Assembly (NCBI GenBank): GCA_947071285.1
Contig: CAMTFK010000093.1
Coordinates: 1-16,529, forward strand
Source: an uncultured Bacteroides sp.
Lineage (GTDB): Bacteria; Bacteroidota; Bacteroidia; Bacteroidales; Bacteroidaceae
Direction of reading: 5' to 3'
Length of the DNA: 16,529 nt
The notes under the pieces are model-generated. The model worked only from the letters and a program-made list of their open reading frames with translations, ran no database searches and had not been told where the DNA came from. A program made the position numbers and the translations under genes. Numbering within the stretch: the first letter of the stretch is position 1; each line of letters begins with the position of its first letter. Below, in pieces: positions 7,192 to 15,093 of this stretch.

Positions 7192-9813
7192 ATGAAGAGA
7201 CACATTCTACTCCTGATTACTTGTCTGCTGACGGCAGTTGTCCCGGCACAAAACAAAGCATCCAAAAGCATCCCTACTGTTTACGTAGACGGTCACGGCG
7301 TCATGCGCTGGTCCGATACTCGGAAAGAAGCTTCTTTCTTTGGCGTGAACTACACCCTGCCTTTTGCCCATGCTTACCGGGCTATGGGGTATCTGGGCAT
7401 TGACCGCAAAGCTGCTATCGACCGCGATGTCTATCACTTCACACGCTTGGGATTGAATGCCTACCGCATCCACGTCTGGGACGTTGAAATCTCCGACGGC
7501 GAAGGTAATCTTCTGGAGAACGAACATCTGGAATTACTGGATTATCTTATTTATAAGTTGCAGGAACGTGGCATCCGCACCGTCATCACCGCCCAAACCA
7601 ACTTCGGCAATGGTTACCCCGAACGTAACCAGCCCACCGGCGGCTTCTCTTCTAATTATGATAAATGCGCCGTTCATAGCGACGCCGAAGCCATTGCAGC
7701 ACAGGAGAAGTACATTGCCGCCCTTGTGCGCCACGTCAACACCTATACAGGCCATGCCTATAAAGACGACCCTTACATTGTGGGTTTTGAAATCAACAAC
7801 GAACCCTGCCATCCGGGCACGGTGGCCGAGACGCGCGATTATATCAATAAGATGTTATCAGCCCTGAAGCGTGCCGGCAACCGGAAACCGGTATTCTATA
7901 ACGTCAGCCACAACCAGCATGTAGTTGAGGCTTACTACGATACCGCCATTCAAGGAACCACCTATCAATGGTACCCCGTCGGCCTCGTCTCCGGTCATAC
8001 CCGCAAGGGCAACTTCCTGCCTTCCGTAGACCGATATGATATTCCTTTCTCCAATTTAAAAGGCTTCAATAAGAAAGCCCGTCTGGTTTATGAATTCGAC
8101 CCTGCGGACAATCTCTACTCTTATCTCTATCCCGCCACCGTCCGCACGTTCCGTACTGCTGGCTTCCAATGGATTACGCAGTTTGCCTACGACCCCATTG
8201 ACATGGCGGCCTATAATACCGAATATCAGACTCATTACCTGAATGTGGCTTATACTCCGAACAAAGCGCTCGGCCTGATGATTGCCGCAGAAGTGGCACA
8301 GAAAGTGGGTAGGGGAGAGAGCTTCGGCAGTTATCCGGCAGATACACTGTTCGGTGACTTCCGTGTCAGCTACGTGCAGGATTTGAGTGAACTGAACGAC
8401 GGAGAAAAGTTCTACTACTCCAATACCACGCAGACCCTTCCGAAAGATGCTTCGCGGCTTCGTGCTATTGCCGGATGCGGCAGTTCTCCTGTTGTCCGCT
8501 ATGAGGGTACGGGTGTTTATTGGATAGATAAACTGGAAGCGGGCGTTTGGCGTCTTGAAGTGATGCCCGATGCCGTGCAGGTGAGCGATCCGTTTGCCAA
8601 GCCTTCTCTGGATAAAGAAGTAACGCGCATCATTTCCAATGCGTGGGATATGACGTTGGACTTGCCGGACTTGGGTAAACATTTCCGGGTGAACGGGCTG
8701 AATGCTGACAATACTTTCCATGCGCAGGCGACTGATGGTAAGATTTCATCCCTTCGCCCGGGTGTCTATCTTCTGCAACGCGAAGGTGCATCCGCCACTC
8801 AGCAATGGACTACCGATAAGTCTTGGAATAACATCATTTTAGGCGAGTATGTGCACCCCCTTCGTTTTCAGCCACACTGTTGTCAAACGGATTCCTATGT
8901 TATCAACCATCAGCCTGCCCGGATGGTTGATGCTGGTAAGGATTTACAAATAGAAACCATCGTAGCAGGTAATGAAAAGCCTGATTCAGTGATTATCTAT
9001 ACTAGCCGGGTCTCCTTCTGGAACGAGAAAAATCCATATATAAAAATGAACTATACAAGTGGATATACTTACCGTGCAACTATACCTGCCACTCAATTGA
9101 AAGAAAGCAGCTTCAAGTATAATATTGTTGTTTGTAAAGGTGATAAGCGACAAACATCTCCTGCCGGGATAGCTAAAAGTCCTTTGGATTGGGATTATAC
9201 TTCGGAAGCTTTCTGGCTGACTAATACCTTAACCAAACATCAGCCTCTCACGCTCTTCTGTGTGAATACTTCATGCAACTTCAGTGGGTCTTTCATTACG
9301 AATGGAGCAGATGCTTCCTTTTTGGAAACTTATACTTTACCCGAATGGAGCCGTACAAACCGTCAGGTCATAGAGAATGGTCCGGTGGAGAGGCAGACCT
9401 TGCGTGTGATATTTACATCCAAAAGTGAGAAACCTGTTTATTTCCTTCGCCGTTACATAAAAGATGATGTCAGCGGATGTCCTGAACGCCTTGCTGCCTG
9501 TCGTACTCTTTGCCTGCAAGCGAAGAAGATGTCGGAAGGGCTTCGGGCAGGTTTTATCACTTCTGATGGATATACTTATCTTGCTTCGTGCATTTCGTCT
9601 GCCGACGGCATTGTCCGTGTCCCTCTTTCAGAACTGAAACAAACGAATACTGCCTTGCTGCCTCCCGTCTATCCGGTTTTTCTCAGTAAGTATTTCTATC
9701 TGGAAACGGAACTTCCTTTCAGGATAGAGAATATTGAAAGCCTCGAACTTTCCTTCGATGGGAGTACCGGCAAGGAAGCTGAAATAGAGATAGGCAGCAT
9801 TTGGTTGGAATAG
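7192..9813 (+). CDS. Secreted clan GH-A glycoside hydrolase, probable GH147 beta-galactosidase
   Basis: This 873-residue protein has a signal peptide (cleavage near VPA-QN, residue 19) and no lipobox cysteine. Residues about 28-345 form a clan GH-A (beta/alpha)8 barrel. GFEINNEP (198-205) gives the acid/base Glu204 after its partner Asn203, and LVYEF (298-302) at a later strand gives a plausible nucleophile Glu301; clan GH-A enzymes retain configuration. Residues about 345-870 hold beta-rich domains, the last resembling a carbohydrate-binding sandwich. The barrel type, length and position beside GH53 and GH2 genes fit GH147, a beta-1,4-galactosidase family described from a Bacteroides galactan locus. 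I assign this family from memory of its context, so GH5-like alternatives remain open. The GH53 gene begins 45 bp after the stop. From about 8870 the coding sequence becomes visibly richer in A/T. It would remove galactose from galactan or its oligosaccharides. Confidence 0.75.
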   Translation: MKRHILLLITCLLTAVVPAQNKASKSIPTVYVDGHGVMRWSDTRKEASFFGVNYTLPFAHAYRAMGYLGIDRKAAIDRDVYHFTRLGLNAYRIHVWDVEISDGEGNLLENEHLELLDYLIYKLQERGIRTVITAQTNFGNGYPERNQPTGGFSSNYDKCAVHSDAEAIAAQEKYIAALVRHVNTYTGHAYKDDPYIVGFEINNEPCHPGTVAETRDYINKMLSALKRAGNRKPVFYNVSHNQHVVEAYYDTAIQGTTYQWYPVGLVSGHTRKGNFLPSVDRYDIPFSNLKGFNKKARLVYEFDPADNLYSYLYPATVRTFRTAGFQWITQFAYDPIDMAAYNTEYQTHYLNVAYTPNKALGLMIAAEVAQKVGRGESFGSYPADTLFGDFRVSYVQDLSELNDGEKFYYSNTTQTLPKDASRLRAIAGCGSSPVVRYEGTGVYWIDKLEAGVWRLEVMPDAVQVSDPFAKPSLDKEVTRIISNAWDMTLDLPDLGKHFRVNGLNADNTFHAQATDGKISSLRPGVYLLQREGASATQQWTTDKSWNNIILGEYVHPLRFQPHCCQTDSYVINHQPARMVDAGKDLQIETIVAGNEKPDSVIIYTSRVSFWNEKNPYIKMNYTSGYTYRATIPATQLKESSFKYNIVVCKGDKRQTSPAGIAKSPLDWDYTSEAFWLTNTLTKHQPLTLFCVNTSCNFSGSFITNGADASFLETYTLPEWSRTNRQVIENGPVERQTLRVIFTSKSEKPVYFLRRYIKDDVSGCPERLAACRTLCLQAKKMSEGLRAGFITSDGYTYLASCISSADGIVRVPLSELKQTNTALLPPVYPVFLSKYFYLETELPFRIENIESLELSFDGSTGKEAEIEIGSIWLE

Positions 9814-9836
9814 TATATATTAATTTTCTATATTTG
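9804..9836 (+). promoter_or_regulatory. Possible internal promoter before the GH53 gene
   Basis: TATATTTG (9829-9836) matches TAnnTTTG, and GTTG (9804-9807) lies 21 bp upstream as a -33-like element with one mismatch. It overlaps the end of the preceding gene. A start near 9843 would give a leader of about 16 bases. The region is very A/T-rich, so a chance match is quite possible. Confidence 0.35.
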
Positions 9837-9858
9837 TATCATTGATAATCATATTGCC

Positions 9859-10959
9859 ATGAAACACATGAAATTTTTATCTTCCCTGTTTTGTATTGCT
9901 TTTGCCATATTGGCATGCAGTAGCAATAATGGAACAGAACCTGATTCAGGTCTGTTTCCTGATGATGAAGAAACTCCTACTGCTGAGTTTGCTAAAGGTG
10001 CAGACATCAGTTGGGTAACGGAAATGGAACACAAAGGCATGAAATTCTACAATGCCACCGGTACGGCAACAGACTGTTTTCAATTAATGAAGGACCTCGG
10101 TCTGAATGCAATCCGTCTCCGGGTCTGGGTGAATCCGGAGGAGCATGATAACTGGTGCAACAAAGCAGATTTGCTGGCTAAGGCAAAACGGACTGCAAGT
10201 TTGGGGATGGATTTGATGGTAGATTTCCACTATAGTGACTGGTGGGCTGATCCGGGTAAACAAAATATTCCCGCTGCATGGAAATCCCACTCTTACGAAC
10301 AGATGAAGATGGATGTGGCAAACCATACCGCTGAAGTATTGCAGTTGTTGAAGGACAACCAGATCACTCCGAAATGGGTACAGGTAGGCAATGAAACCAG
10401 TAATGGTTTCTTATGGGATATGGGTAAAGCCGATCAGAACCCGAAACAATATGCCGGATTGTTTGCTGCCGGATATGATGCCGTAAAGACTGTTTTCCCG
10501 CAGGCCATTGTGATTGTACATCTGGATAATGGTTTTGACAACAGCCTCTATAATTGGAATCTGGATATTCTGAAAAACAATGGTGCTAAATGGGATATGA
10601 TAGGCATGTCACTTTATCCTTATTGGGCGTTAGAGAGTGGAAAAGAAACCTCTGCCGCGCAAACCATAACAGACTGTATTGCCAATATCAAGAAAGTAAG
10701 TGAGAAATACAATTGCGATGTGATGGTTGTGGAAACAGGTATGGAATGTGCAGATAATAATGGAAAACTGGCGAGTGCATCTGTCCTTGCCGAAGGAAAG
10801 ACCATGATGGCCCGCATCATAAAAGAATGCCGTGAGAATACGAACGGGCGTTGTAAGGGAGTATTCTACTGGGAGCCGGAGTGCAAACCGAGCCAATATC
10901 GGTTGGGTGCATTTACCGAAGATGGTTATCCTACCGTTATCATGGATGCTTTTAAATAA
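9859..10959 (+). CDS. GH53 endo-beta-1,4-galactanase, lipoprotein
   Basis: This 366-residue enzyme hydrolyses internal beta-1,4-galactosyl bonds of type I galactan and arabinogalactan. An N-terminal lipoprotein signal ends in ILAC (Cys20), and the residues after it (SSNNGTEPDSG, then FPDDEETP) form an acidic flexible stretch, consistent with export to the outer-membrane surface; surface exposure is inferred. The GH53 barrel starts at GADISWVTEME (47-57). IRLRVWVNP (85-93), DFHYSDWWADPGKQ (122-135), QVGNETSNG (175-183, acid/base Glu179) and VVETGM (290-295, nucleophile Glu292) are family hallmarks. The length is normal for GH53. It lies between the clan GH-A and GH2 genes in one orientation, with 27 bp to the next stop-start boundary. 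An in-frame ATG at 9868 would also keep the lipoprotein signal. This is the gene that best fixes the substrate of the locus. Confidence 0.95.
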   Translation: MKHMKFLSSLFCIAFAILACSSNNGTEPDSGLFPDDEETPTAEFAKGADISWVTEMEHKGMKFYNATGTATDCFQLMKDLGLNAIRLRVWVNPEEHDNWCNKADLLAKAKRTASLGMDLMVDFHYSDWWADPGKQNIPAAWKSHSYEQMKMDVANHTAEVLQLLKDNQITPKWVQVGNETSNGFLWDMGKADQNPKQYAGLFAAGYDAVKTVFPQAIVIVHLDNGFDNSLYNWNLDILKNNGAKWDMIGMSLYPYWALESGKETSAAQTITDCIANIKKVSEKYNCDVMVVETGMECADNNGKLASASVLAEGKTMMARIIKECRENTNGRCKGVFYWEPECKPSQYRLGAFTEDGYPTVIMDAFK

Positions 10960-10986
10960 TAATGACTCAATAAAAACTCTTGATTG

Positions 10987-13464
10987 ATGATGAAAAAGAT
11001 ATTATTCTTATTTTATTGCTGTGTTCTTTCTTCCTTGATGATAAAGGCACAGCGTACGGAAACACTGTTGGAAAAGAATTGGAAATTTACCAAAGAAGAC
11101 ATTCCCGAAGCCATGCAAACAAATTTCGACGACCGCAAGTGGGAAACCGTAACCATCCCTCACGACTGGGCCATCTTCGGTCCCTTCGACCGCAGCAACG
11201 ACTTGCAGGAAGTAGCCGTGACGCAGAACTTCGAGAAAAAAGCCTCTGTAAAGACTGGGCGTACAGGAGGACTGCCTTACGTCGGTATCGGTTGGTATCG
11301 CACTACCTTCGATGCTCCCGCCGACAAACAAACCACCCTTGTCTTCGACGGTGCCATGAGCGAAGCCCGTGTCTACGTCAATGGGCAGGAGGCTTGTTTC
11401 TGGCCTTTCGGTTATAATTCTTTTCATTGCGATGTCACTTCTCTTTTGAATAAAGACGGTAAGAATAACACTCTCGCTGTCCGTCTGGAAAACAAACCGC
11501 AATCTTCCCGCTGGTATCCCGGTGCAGGACTTTATCGCAATGTACATGTAGTAACCACCGAGAAAGTACACGTTCCCGTATGGGGCACGCAACTGACTAC
11601 TCCTCATGTTGCTGATGAGTATGCCTCGGTACGTTTGCTGACGACTATTGCTAATGATGAAGGAAAAGATATCCGTATCGTAACAGAGATTATCTCTCCC
11701 GATGGGAAAGTTGTTGCGACGAAGGATAATACCCGTAAGATTAATCACGGTCAGCCTTTCGAGCAAAACTTCCTGGTCGATGCTCCTTGCTTGTGGTCAC
11801 CGGAGACACCTTATTTATATAAGGCAGTTTCTAAAATCTATGCCGATGGCAAACAAATGGATGAATATACCACTCGTTTCGGTATCCGTAGCATAGAAAT
11901 CATAGCTGACAAAGGCTTCTTCCTGAATGGTAAGCACCGTAAATTCCAGGGCGTATGCAACCATCATGACCTTGGTCCGCTGGGTGCCGCCATCAACGTT
12001 GCCGCTTTGCGCCGCCAGCTCACTATACTGAAAGATATGGGTTGCGATGCCATCCGCACTGCTCACAACATGCCTGCACCTGAGTTAGTGCAACTTTGCG
12101 ACGAAATGGGCTTCATGATGATGGTGGAACCTTTTGACGAGTGGGACATTGCTAAATGTGCCAATGGCTACCACCGATACTTCAACGAGTGGGCGGAACG
12201 CGACATGATAAATATGTTGCATCAATACCGCAACAATCCTTGCGTAGTGATGTGGAGCATTGGTAACGAAGTTCCCACCCAGTGCAGCCCCGTAGGTTAT
12301 AAAGTAGCCTCTTTCTTGCAGGACATCTGCCACCGCGAAGACCCGACGCGCCCCGTTACTTGTGGTATGGACCAGGTGACTTGCGTCTTGAAGAACGGTT
12401 TTGCCGCTATGATCGATGTTCCCGGTTTCAACTACCGCGCGCACCGCTATTTGGAGGCTTATGAGCAACTACCACAGAACATTGTGCTCGGTTCGGAAAC
12501 ATCTTCCACTGTAAGTTCCCGTGGGGTATATAAATTTCCGGTAGAGAAGCGTGGCGATGCAAAGTATGAAGATCATCAATCTTCCGGTTATGACTTGGAA
12601 CACTGTTCCTGGTCTAATGTCCCTGACGAAGACTTTGCTCTTGCCGATGATTATGACTGGACTATCGGGCAGTTCGTCTGGACCGGTTTCGATTATTTGG
12701 GTGAACCTTCTCCCTATGATACGGATGCCTGGCCCAGCCATAGCTCACTGTTCGGTATCATCGACCTTGCCAGTCTGCCCAAAGACCGTTACTATCTCTA
12801 TCGCAGCCTTTGGAATAAGCAGGCTAATACTCTCCATGTACTTCCGCATTGGACTTGGCCGGGTAGGGAAGGAGAGAACACTCCTGTGTTTGTTTACACG
12901 AGCTATCCGTCAGCCGAGCTTTTTGTCAATGGTAAAAGCTTTGGCAAACAGCATAAACTCACTGCCGAAGAGAGTAAAGCATTGCAAGGAAAAGATGCTC
13001 TTGCTTTGCAGCGCCGTTATCGTCTGATGTGGATGGATGTCCCCTACGAACCGGGTGAAGTGAAAGTTGTTGCTTACGATGCTTCCGGCAAATCCGTAGA
13101 GGAAAAAGTGATCCGTACTGCCGGTAAACCTCATCATCTGGAAGTGATTGCCGACCGCAACCAACTGAAGGCTGATGGCAAGGATGTGGCTTACATCACT
13201 GTCCGCGTAGTTGATAAAGATGGCAATCTTTGTCCTGCTGACAACCGCCTTGTTAACTTCTCCGTGAAAGGTGCCGGTCGTTATCGTGCTGCTGCCAATG
13301 GTGATGCTACTTCACTCGATTTATTCCATTTGCCAAAGATGCCCGCCTTCAGTGGTCAGTTAACGGCAATTGTGCAAACGGCTGAGCAGCCCGGTGAAAT
13401 CGTTTTCGAGGCTAAGGCTAAAGGGGTGAAATCTGGCAAGATTGTGCTGAGCACTTCAAAATAG
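10987..13464 (+). CDS. GH2 beta-galactosidase
   Basis: This 825-residue secreted enzyme (signal peptide ending IKA-QR, residue 21) has the full GH2 layout: sugar-binding N-terminal sandwich with PHDWAIFGPF, an immunoglobulin-like middle domain (about 195-300), and a barrel with NHHDLG and IRTAHNMPAPE. MWSIGNEVP carries the acid/base Glu428 and VLGSETSS the nucleophile Glu504. A DUF4982-like domain (about 630-700) and a C-terminal immunoglobulin-like domain (about 715-825) follow, as in many Bacteroides GH2 enzymes. With GH53 beside it, release of galactose from beta-1,4-galacto-oligosaccharides is likely; other GH2 activities (for example beta-glucuronidase) cannot be strictly excluded but fit the context less well. 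The start is ATG 10987 (MMKKILFLF), with ATG 10990 equally possible; a TTG at 10984 is less likely. It is the third gene of the enzyme run and is followed directly by repeat array B. Confidence 0.9.
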   Translation: MMKKILFLFYCCVLSSLMIKAQRTETLLEKNWKFTKEDIPEAMQTNFDDRKWETVTIPHDWAIFGPFDRSNDLQEVAVTQNFEKKASVKTGRTGGLPYVGIGWYRTTFDAPADKQTTLVFDGAMSEARVYVNGQEACFWPFGYNSFHCDVTSLLNKDGKNNTLAVRLENKPQSSRWYPGAGLYRNVHVVTTEKVHVPVWGTQLTTPHVADEYASVRLLTTIANDEGKDIRIVTEIISPDGKVVATKDNTRKINHGQPFEQNFLVDAPCLWSPETPYLYKAVSKIYADGKQMDEYTTRFGIRSIEIIADKGFFLNGKHRKFQGVCNHHDLGPLGAAINVAALRRQLTILKDMGCDAIRTAHNMPAPELVQLCDEMGFMMMVEPFDEWDIAKCANGYHRYFNEWAERDMINMLHQYRNNPCVVMWSIGNEVPTQCSPVGYKVASFLQDICHREDPTRPVTCGMDQVTCVLKNGFAAMIDVPGFNYRAHRYLEAYEQLPQNIVLGSETSSTVSSRGVYKFPVEKRGDAKYEDHQSSGYDLEHCSWSNVPDEDFALADDYDWTIGQFVWTGFDYLGEPSPYDTDAWPSHSSLFGIIDLASLPKDRYYLYRSLWNKQANTLHVLPHWTWPGREGENTPVFVYTSYPSAELFVNGKSFGKQHKLTAEESKALQGKDALALQRRYRLMWMDVPYEPGEVKVVAYDASGKSVEEKVIRTAGKPHHLEVIADRNQLKADGKDVAYITVRVVDKDGNLCPADNRLVNFSVKGAGRYRAAANGDATSLDLFHLPKMPAFSGQLTAIVQTAEQPGEIVFEAKAKGVKSGKIVLSTSK

Positions 13465-13473
13465 TCGTGTCAA

Positions 13474-13605
13474 AGCCGTATCCGGTCCGTATCATCTCCG
13501 TGTCTATAGGAAGCGAACTGATACGGAGATGCTACGGAGCAGATACGGACTGGATACGGAGATGTTACGGAGATTGCGTGGAGGTTGCATGGAGATGTAA
13601 TGGAC
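13474..13605. repeat. Array B: three inverted plus eight direct 11-bp units (core TACGGAG)
   Basis: Beginning 10 bp after the GH2 stop, plus-strand units 13474-13484, 13485-13495 and 13496-13506 are the inverse form (TCCGTA core). After an 11-bp spacer, eight direct units run from 13518 to 13605 in exact 11-bp register (core TACGGA at 13522, 13533, 13544, 13555, 13566, decaying to GTGGA, ATGGA, ATGGA). Inverted and direct parts pair: 13476-13493 with 13542-13559 (18 bp, one G.T) and 13494-13504 with 13520-13530 (11 bp, one G.T). The transcript would fold into a long hairpin that could end or protect the enzyme mRNA. Confidence 0.85.
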
Positions 13606-13611
13606 CGATTT

Positions 13612-13690
13612 GGCTCAAAAATTTATTAAAAAGCATTCTTTTCGGCTCAAGTTGAGCTGTATTCATTCGTTTTATTTGTATTTTTGAGCC
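13612..13690. promoter_or_regulatory. Symmetric four-site palindromic region over the Fic promoter
   Basis: GGCTCAA occurs at 13612-13618 and 13644-13650, and its reverse complement at 13652-13658 (TTGAGCT, one mismatch) and 13684-13690 (TTGAGCC). Both like-oriented pairs are 32 bp apart, so the layout is symmetric about 13651. The outer pair extends to GGCTCAAAAAT/ATTTTTGAGCC (13612-13622/13680-13690). The rightmost site overlaps the candidate -7 box of the Fic gene, the position of an autoregulatory operator. Confidence 0.5.
13679..13686 (+). promoter_or_regulatory. Candidate -7 box (TATTTTTG) of the Fic gene
   Basis: TATTTTTG fits TAnnTTTG and would start transcription near 13693, about 17 bases before ATG 13710. 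The best -33-like element, GTTG at 13651-13654, is 24 bp away, slightly beyond the usual spacing. Confidence 0.4.
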
Positions 13691-13709
13691 GAATCAATAA
13701 TATACTATT

Positions 13710-14744
13710 ATGAGTTTATGTAACGAAATACTTGAATACCTCCATTATCATCCGGAATCATCCAGAAGTGAAATTACTGATGGTATTACAACAAAAATAA
13801 GTTCGGCAACTCTTAAACGAGCAATATCCGAAGCTGTAAAACAGAATCTTATACATGTAACGGGAAAGGGTAAAGCAACTAAATATAACATTACCCCACA
13901 AGCTCATGTATTAATCACGCTCAATATCGATACTTATTTTGAAAAAGAAATTGACGAACGTATCGTTCAACAAGGATTCAACTTCGATCTTATACAACAA
14001 ATATTACCTTATGTTACCCTGTTTTCTGATGAAGAACTCCGGCATTTAACTAACCTGCAGAAAACTTTTGCGCAAAATGTTTCTAGGTTATCTTCTTTGG
14101 AATATACCAAGGAAATGGAGCGGTTGAGCATAGATTTAAGTTGGAAATCCTCGCAAATCGAAGGTAACACCTATTCTTTATTGGAAACAGAACGTTTATT
14201 GACCGAAAAAGAAGAGGCCAAAGGAAAAAGTAAAGAGGAAGCCATAATGTTGCTCAACCATAAAGATTCATTGAAATTCATACTTCAAGAACCGGATTAT
14301 CTAGAGACCCTGACTGTAACGCATATTGAAGACATCCACAGTATTCTTACGAAAGATTTAAATGTAGACCACAATATCCGCTCCCGCCGTGTTGGCATTA
14401 CCGGTACAAATTATCGCCCTCTCGATAATGAATTTCAAATTCGGGAAGCAATGAGGGATACTTGCGATTTGATTAATGGTAAATCATGTGTTTTTGAAAA
14501 AGCCTTATTGGTACTGGTCTTATTGTCATATATACAGCCTTTCGCTGATGGCAACAAAAGGACTGCGCGTATTGTCAGTAATGCTATTTTAATAGCTAAC
14601 AAATACTGTCCTCTTTCTTTCAGGACAGTGGATTCAATTGACTATAAAAAAGCGATGCTGATTTTTTATGAGCAGAATAATATATCCGCTTTCAAAAGAA
14701 TCTTTATGGAGCAATTTGAGTTTGCTGTGAATACCTATTTTTAG
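13710..14744 (+). CDS. Fic-domain protein with N-terminal winged helix; catalytic His replaced by Gln
   Basis: This 344-residue cytoplasmic protein has an N-terminal winged-helix-like domain (residues 1-62), then a Fic (filamentation induced by cAMP) fold. Residues 147-152 (SSQIEG) match the inhibitory-helix motif (S/T)xxxE(G/N), placed before the Fic core as in class II Fic proteins. VGITGTNYRPL (228-238) is in the place of the substrate-docking flap. The core motif, normally HPFxDGNxRxxR, reads QPFADGNKRTAR (276-287), so the general base His is Gln (codon CAG at 14535-14537). Active Fic enzymes usually transfer AMP to a protein hydroxyl, and loss of this His generally abolishes that; this protein may be inactive, use other chemistry or serve as a regulator. 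It splits the enzyme genes from SusC, has its own promoter and is more A/T-rich than its neighbours, which suggests later insertion. Confidence 0.88.
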   Translation: MSLCNEILEYLHYHPESSRSEITDGITTKISSATLKRAISEAVKQNLIHVTGKGKATKYNITPQAHVLITLNIDTYFEKEIDERIVQQGFNFDLIQQILPYVTLFSDEELRHLTNLQKTFAQNVSRLSSLEYTKEMERLSIDLSWKSSQIEGNTYSLLETERLLTEKEEAKGKSKEEAIMLLNHKDSLKFILQEPDYLETLTVTHIEDIHSILTKDLNVDHNIRSRRVGITGTNYRPLDNEFQIREAMRDTCDLINGKSCVFEKALLVLVLLSYIQPFADGNKRTARIVSNAILIANKYCPLSFRTVDSIDYKKAMLIFYEQNNISAFKRIFMEQFEFAVNTYF

Positions 14745-14794
14745 TATTCTGCACAAGTATCATCAAAATGCTTGATCAAGACTATAGTGGCTTC

Positions 14795-14820
14795 TTTGTC
14801 ATTTTGACAAATTGTATTTT
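14795..14820 (+). terminator. Probable terminator of the Fic gene
   Basis: TTTGTCA (14795-14801) and TGACAAA (14805-14811) form a 7-bp stem with a TTT loop, followed by TTGTATTTT. It begins 50 bp after the Fic stop codon. The stem is short and A/T-rich, so efficiency is uncertain. Confidence 0.45.
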
Positions 14821-15005
14821 AAGTTGGCTGAGAATCCATTGTTTCTGTCCTGATGCTGGTGAAAGCTGAAATATGCGAATGAAAGTAAGCAAGTGACAGA
14901 TTGATTGAGGAATATCGAAATACTTACATTTATTCTGGAGTAGAATACCCCTTGAAAGTTACCCTTATAGGTGAAAAGCATGATGCAAATAAGTGCTTCA
15001 GCCGG

Positions 15006-15093
15006 AAGTAGTAACCCTTTTACCTATAAGTAGTAACCATATCACTTATAAGTAGTAACCATATTACCCATAAGTAGTAACCCTTTTCTGCAT
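15006..15093. repeat. Array C: four 22-bp direct repeats (AAGTAGTAACC)
   Basis: AAGTAGTAACC recurs perfectly at 15006, 15028, 15050 and 15072, each followed by a variable 11-mer of the general form mTwTtACCyAT. The period is exactly 22 bp. An inverted partial copy (GTTACC-CTTATAGGTGAAAAG) lies at 14958-14978. The array ends about 440 bp before the SusC start codon. Roles could be regulator binding (AraC-type proteins bind direct repeats on one helix face) or the same unknown role as arrays A and B. Confidence 0.8.

Noticed and set aside
10984..10986. TTG start for the GH2 gene
   Set aside because: Two ATG codons follow immediately and give the same signal peptide.
15006..15093. CRISPR array
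   Set aside because: Units are 22 bp with an 11-bp constant half; there are no repeat-length constant blocks of 24-47 bp, no unique 30-bp spacers and no cas genes nearby. The same applies to arrays A and B.
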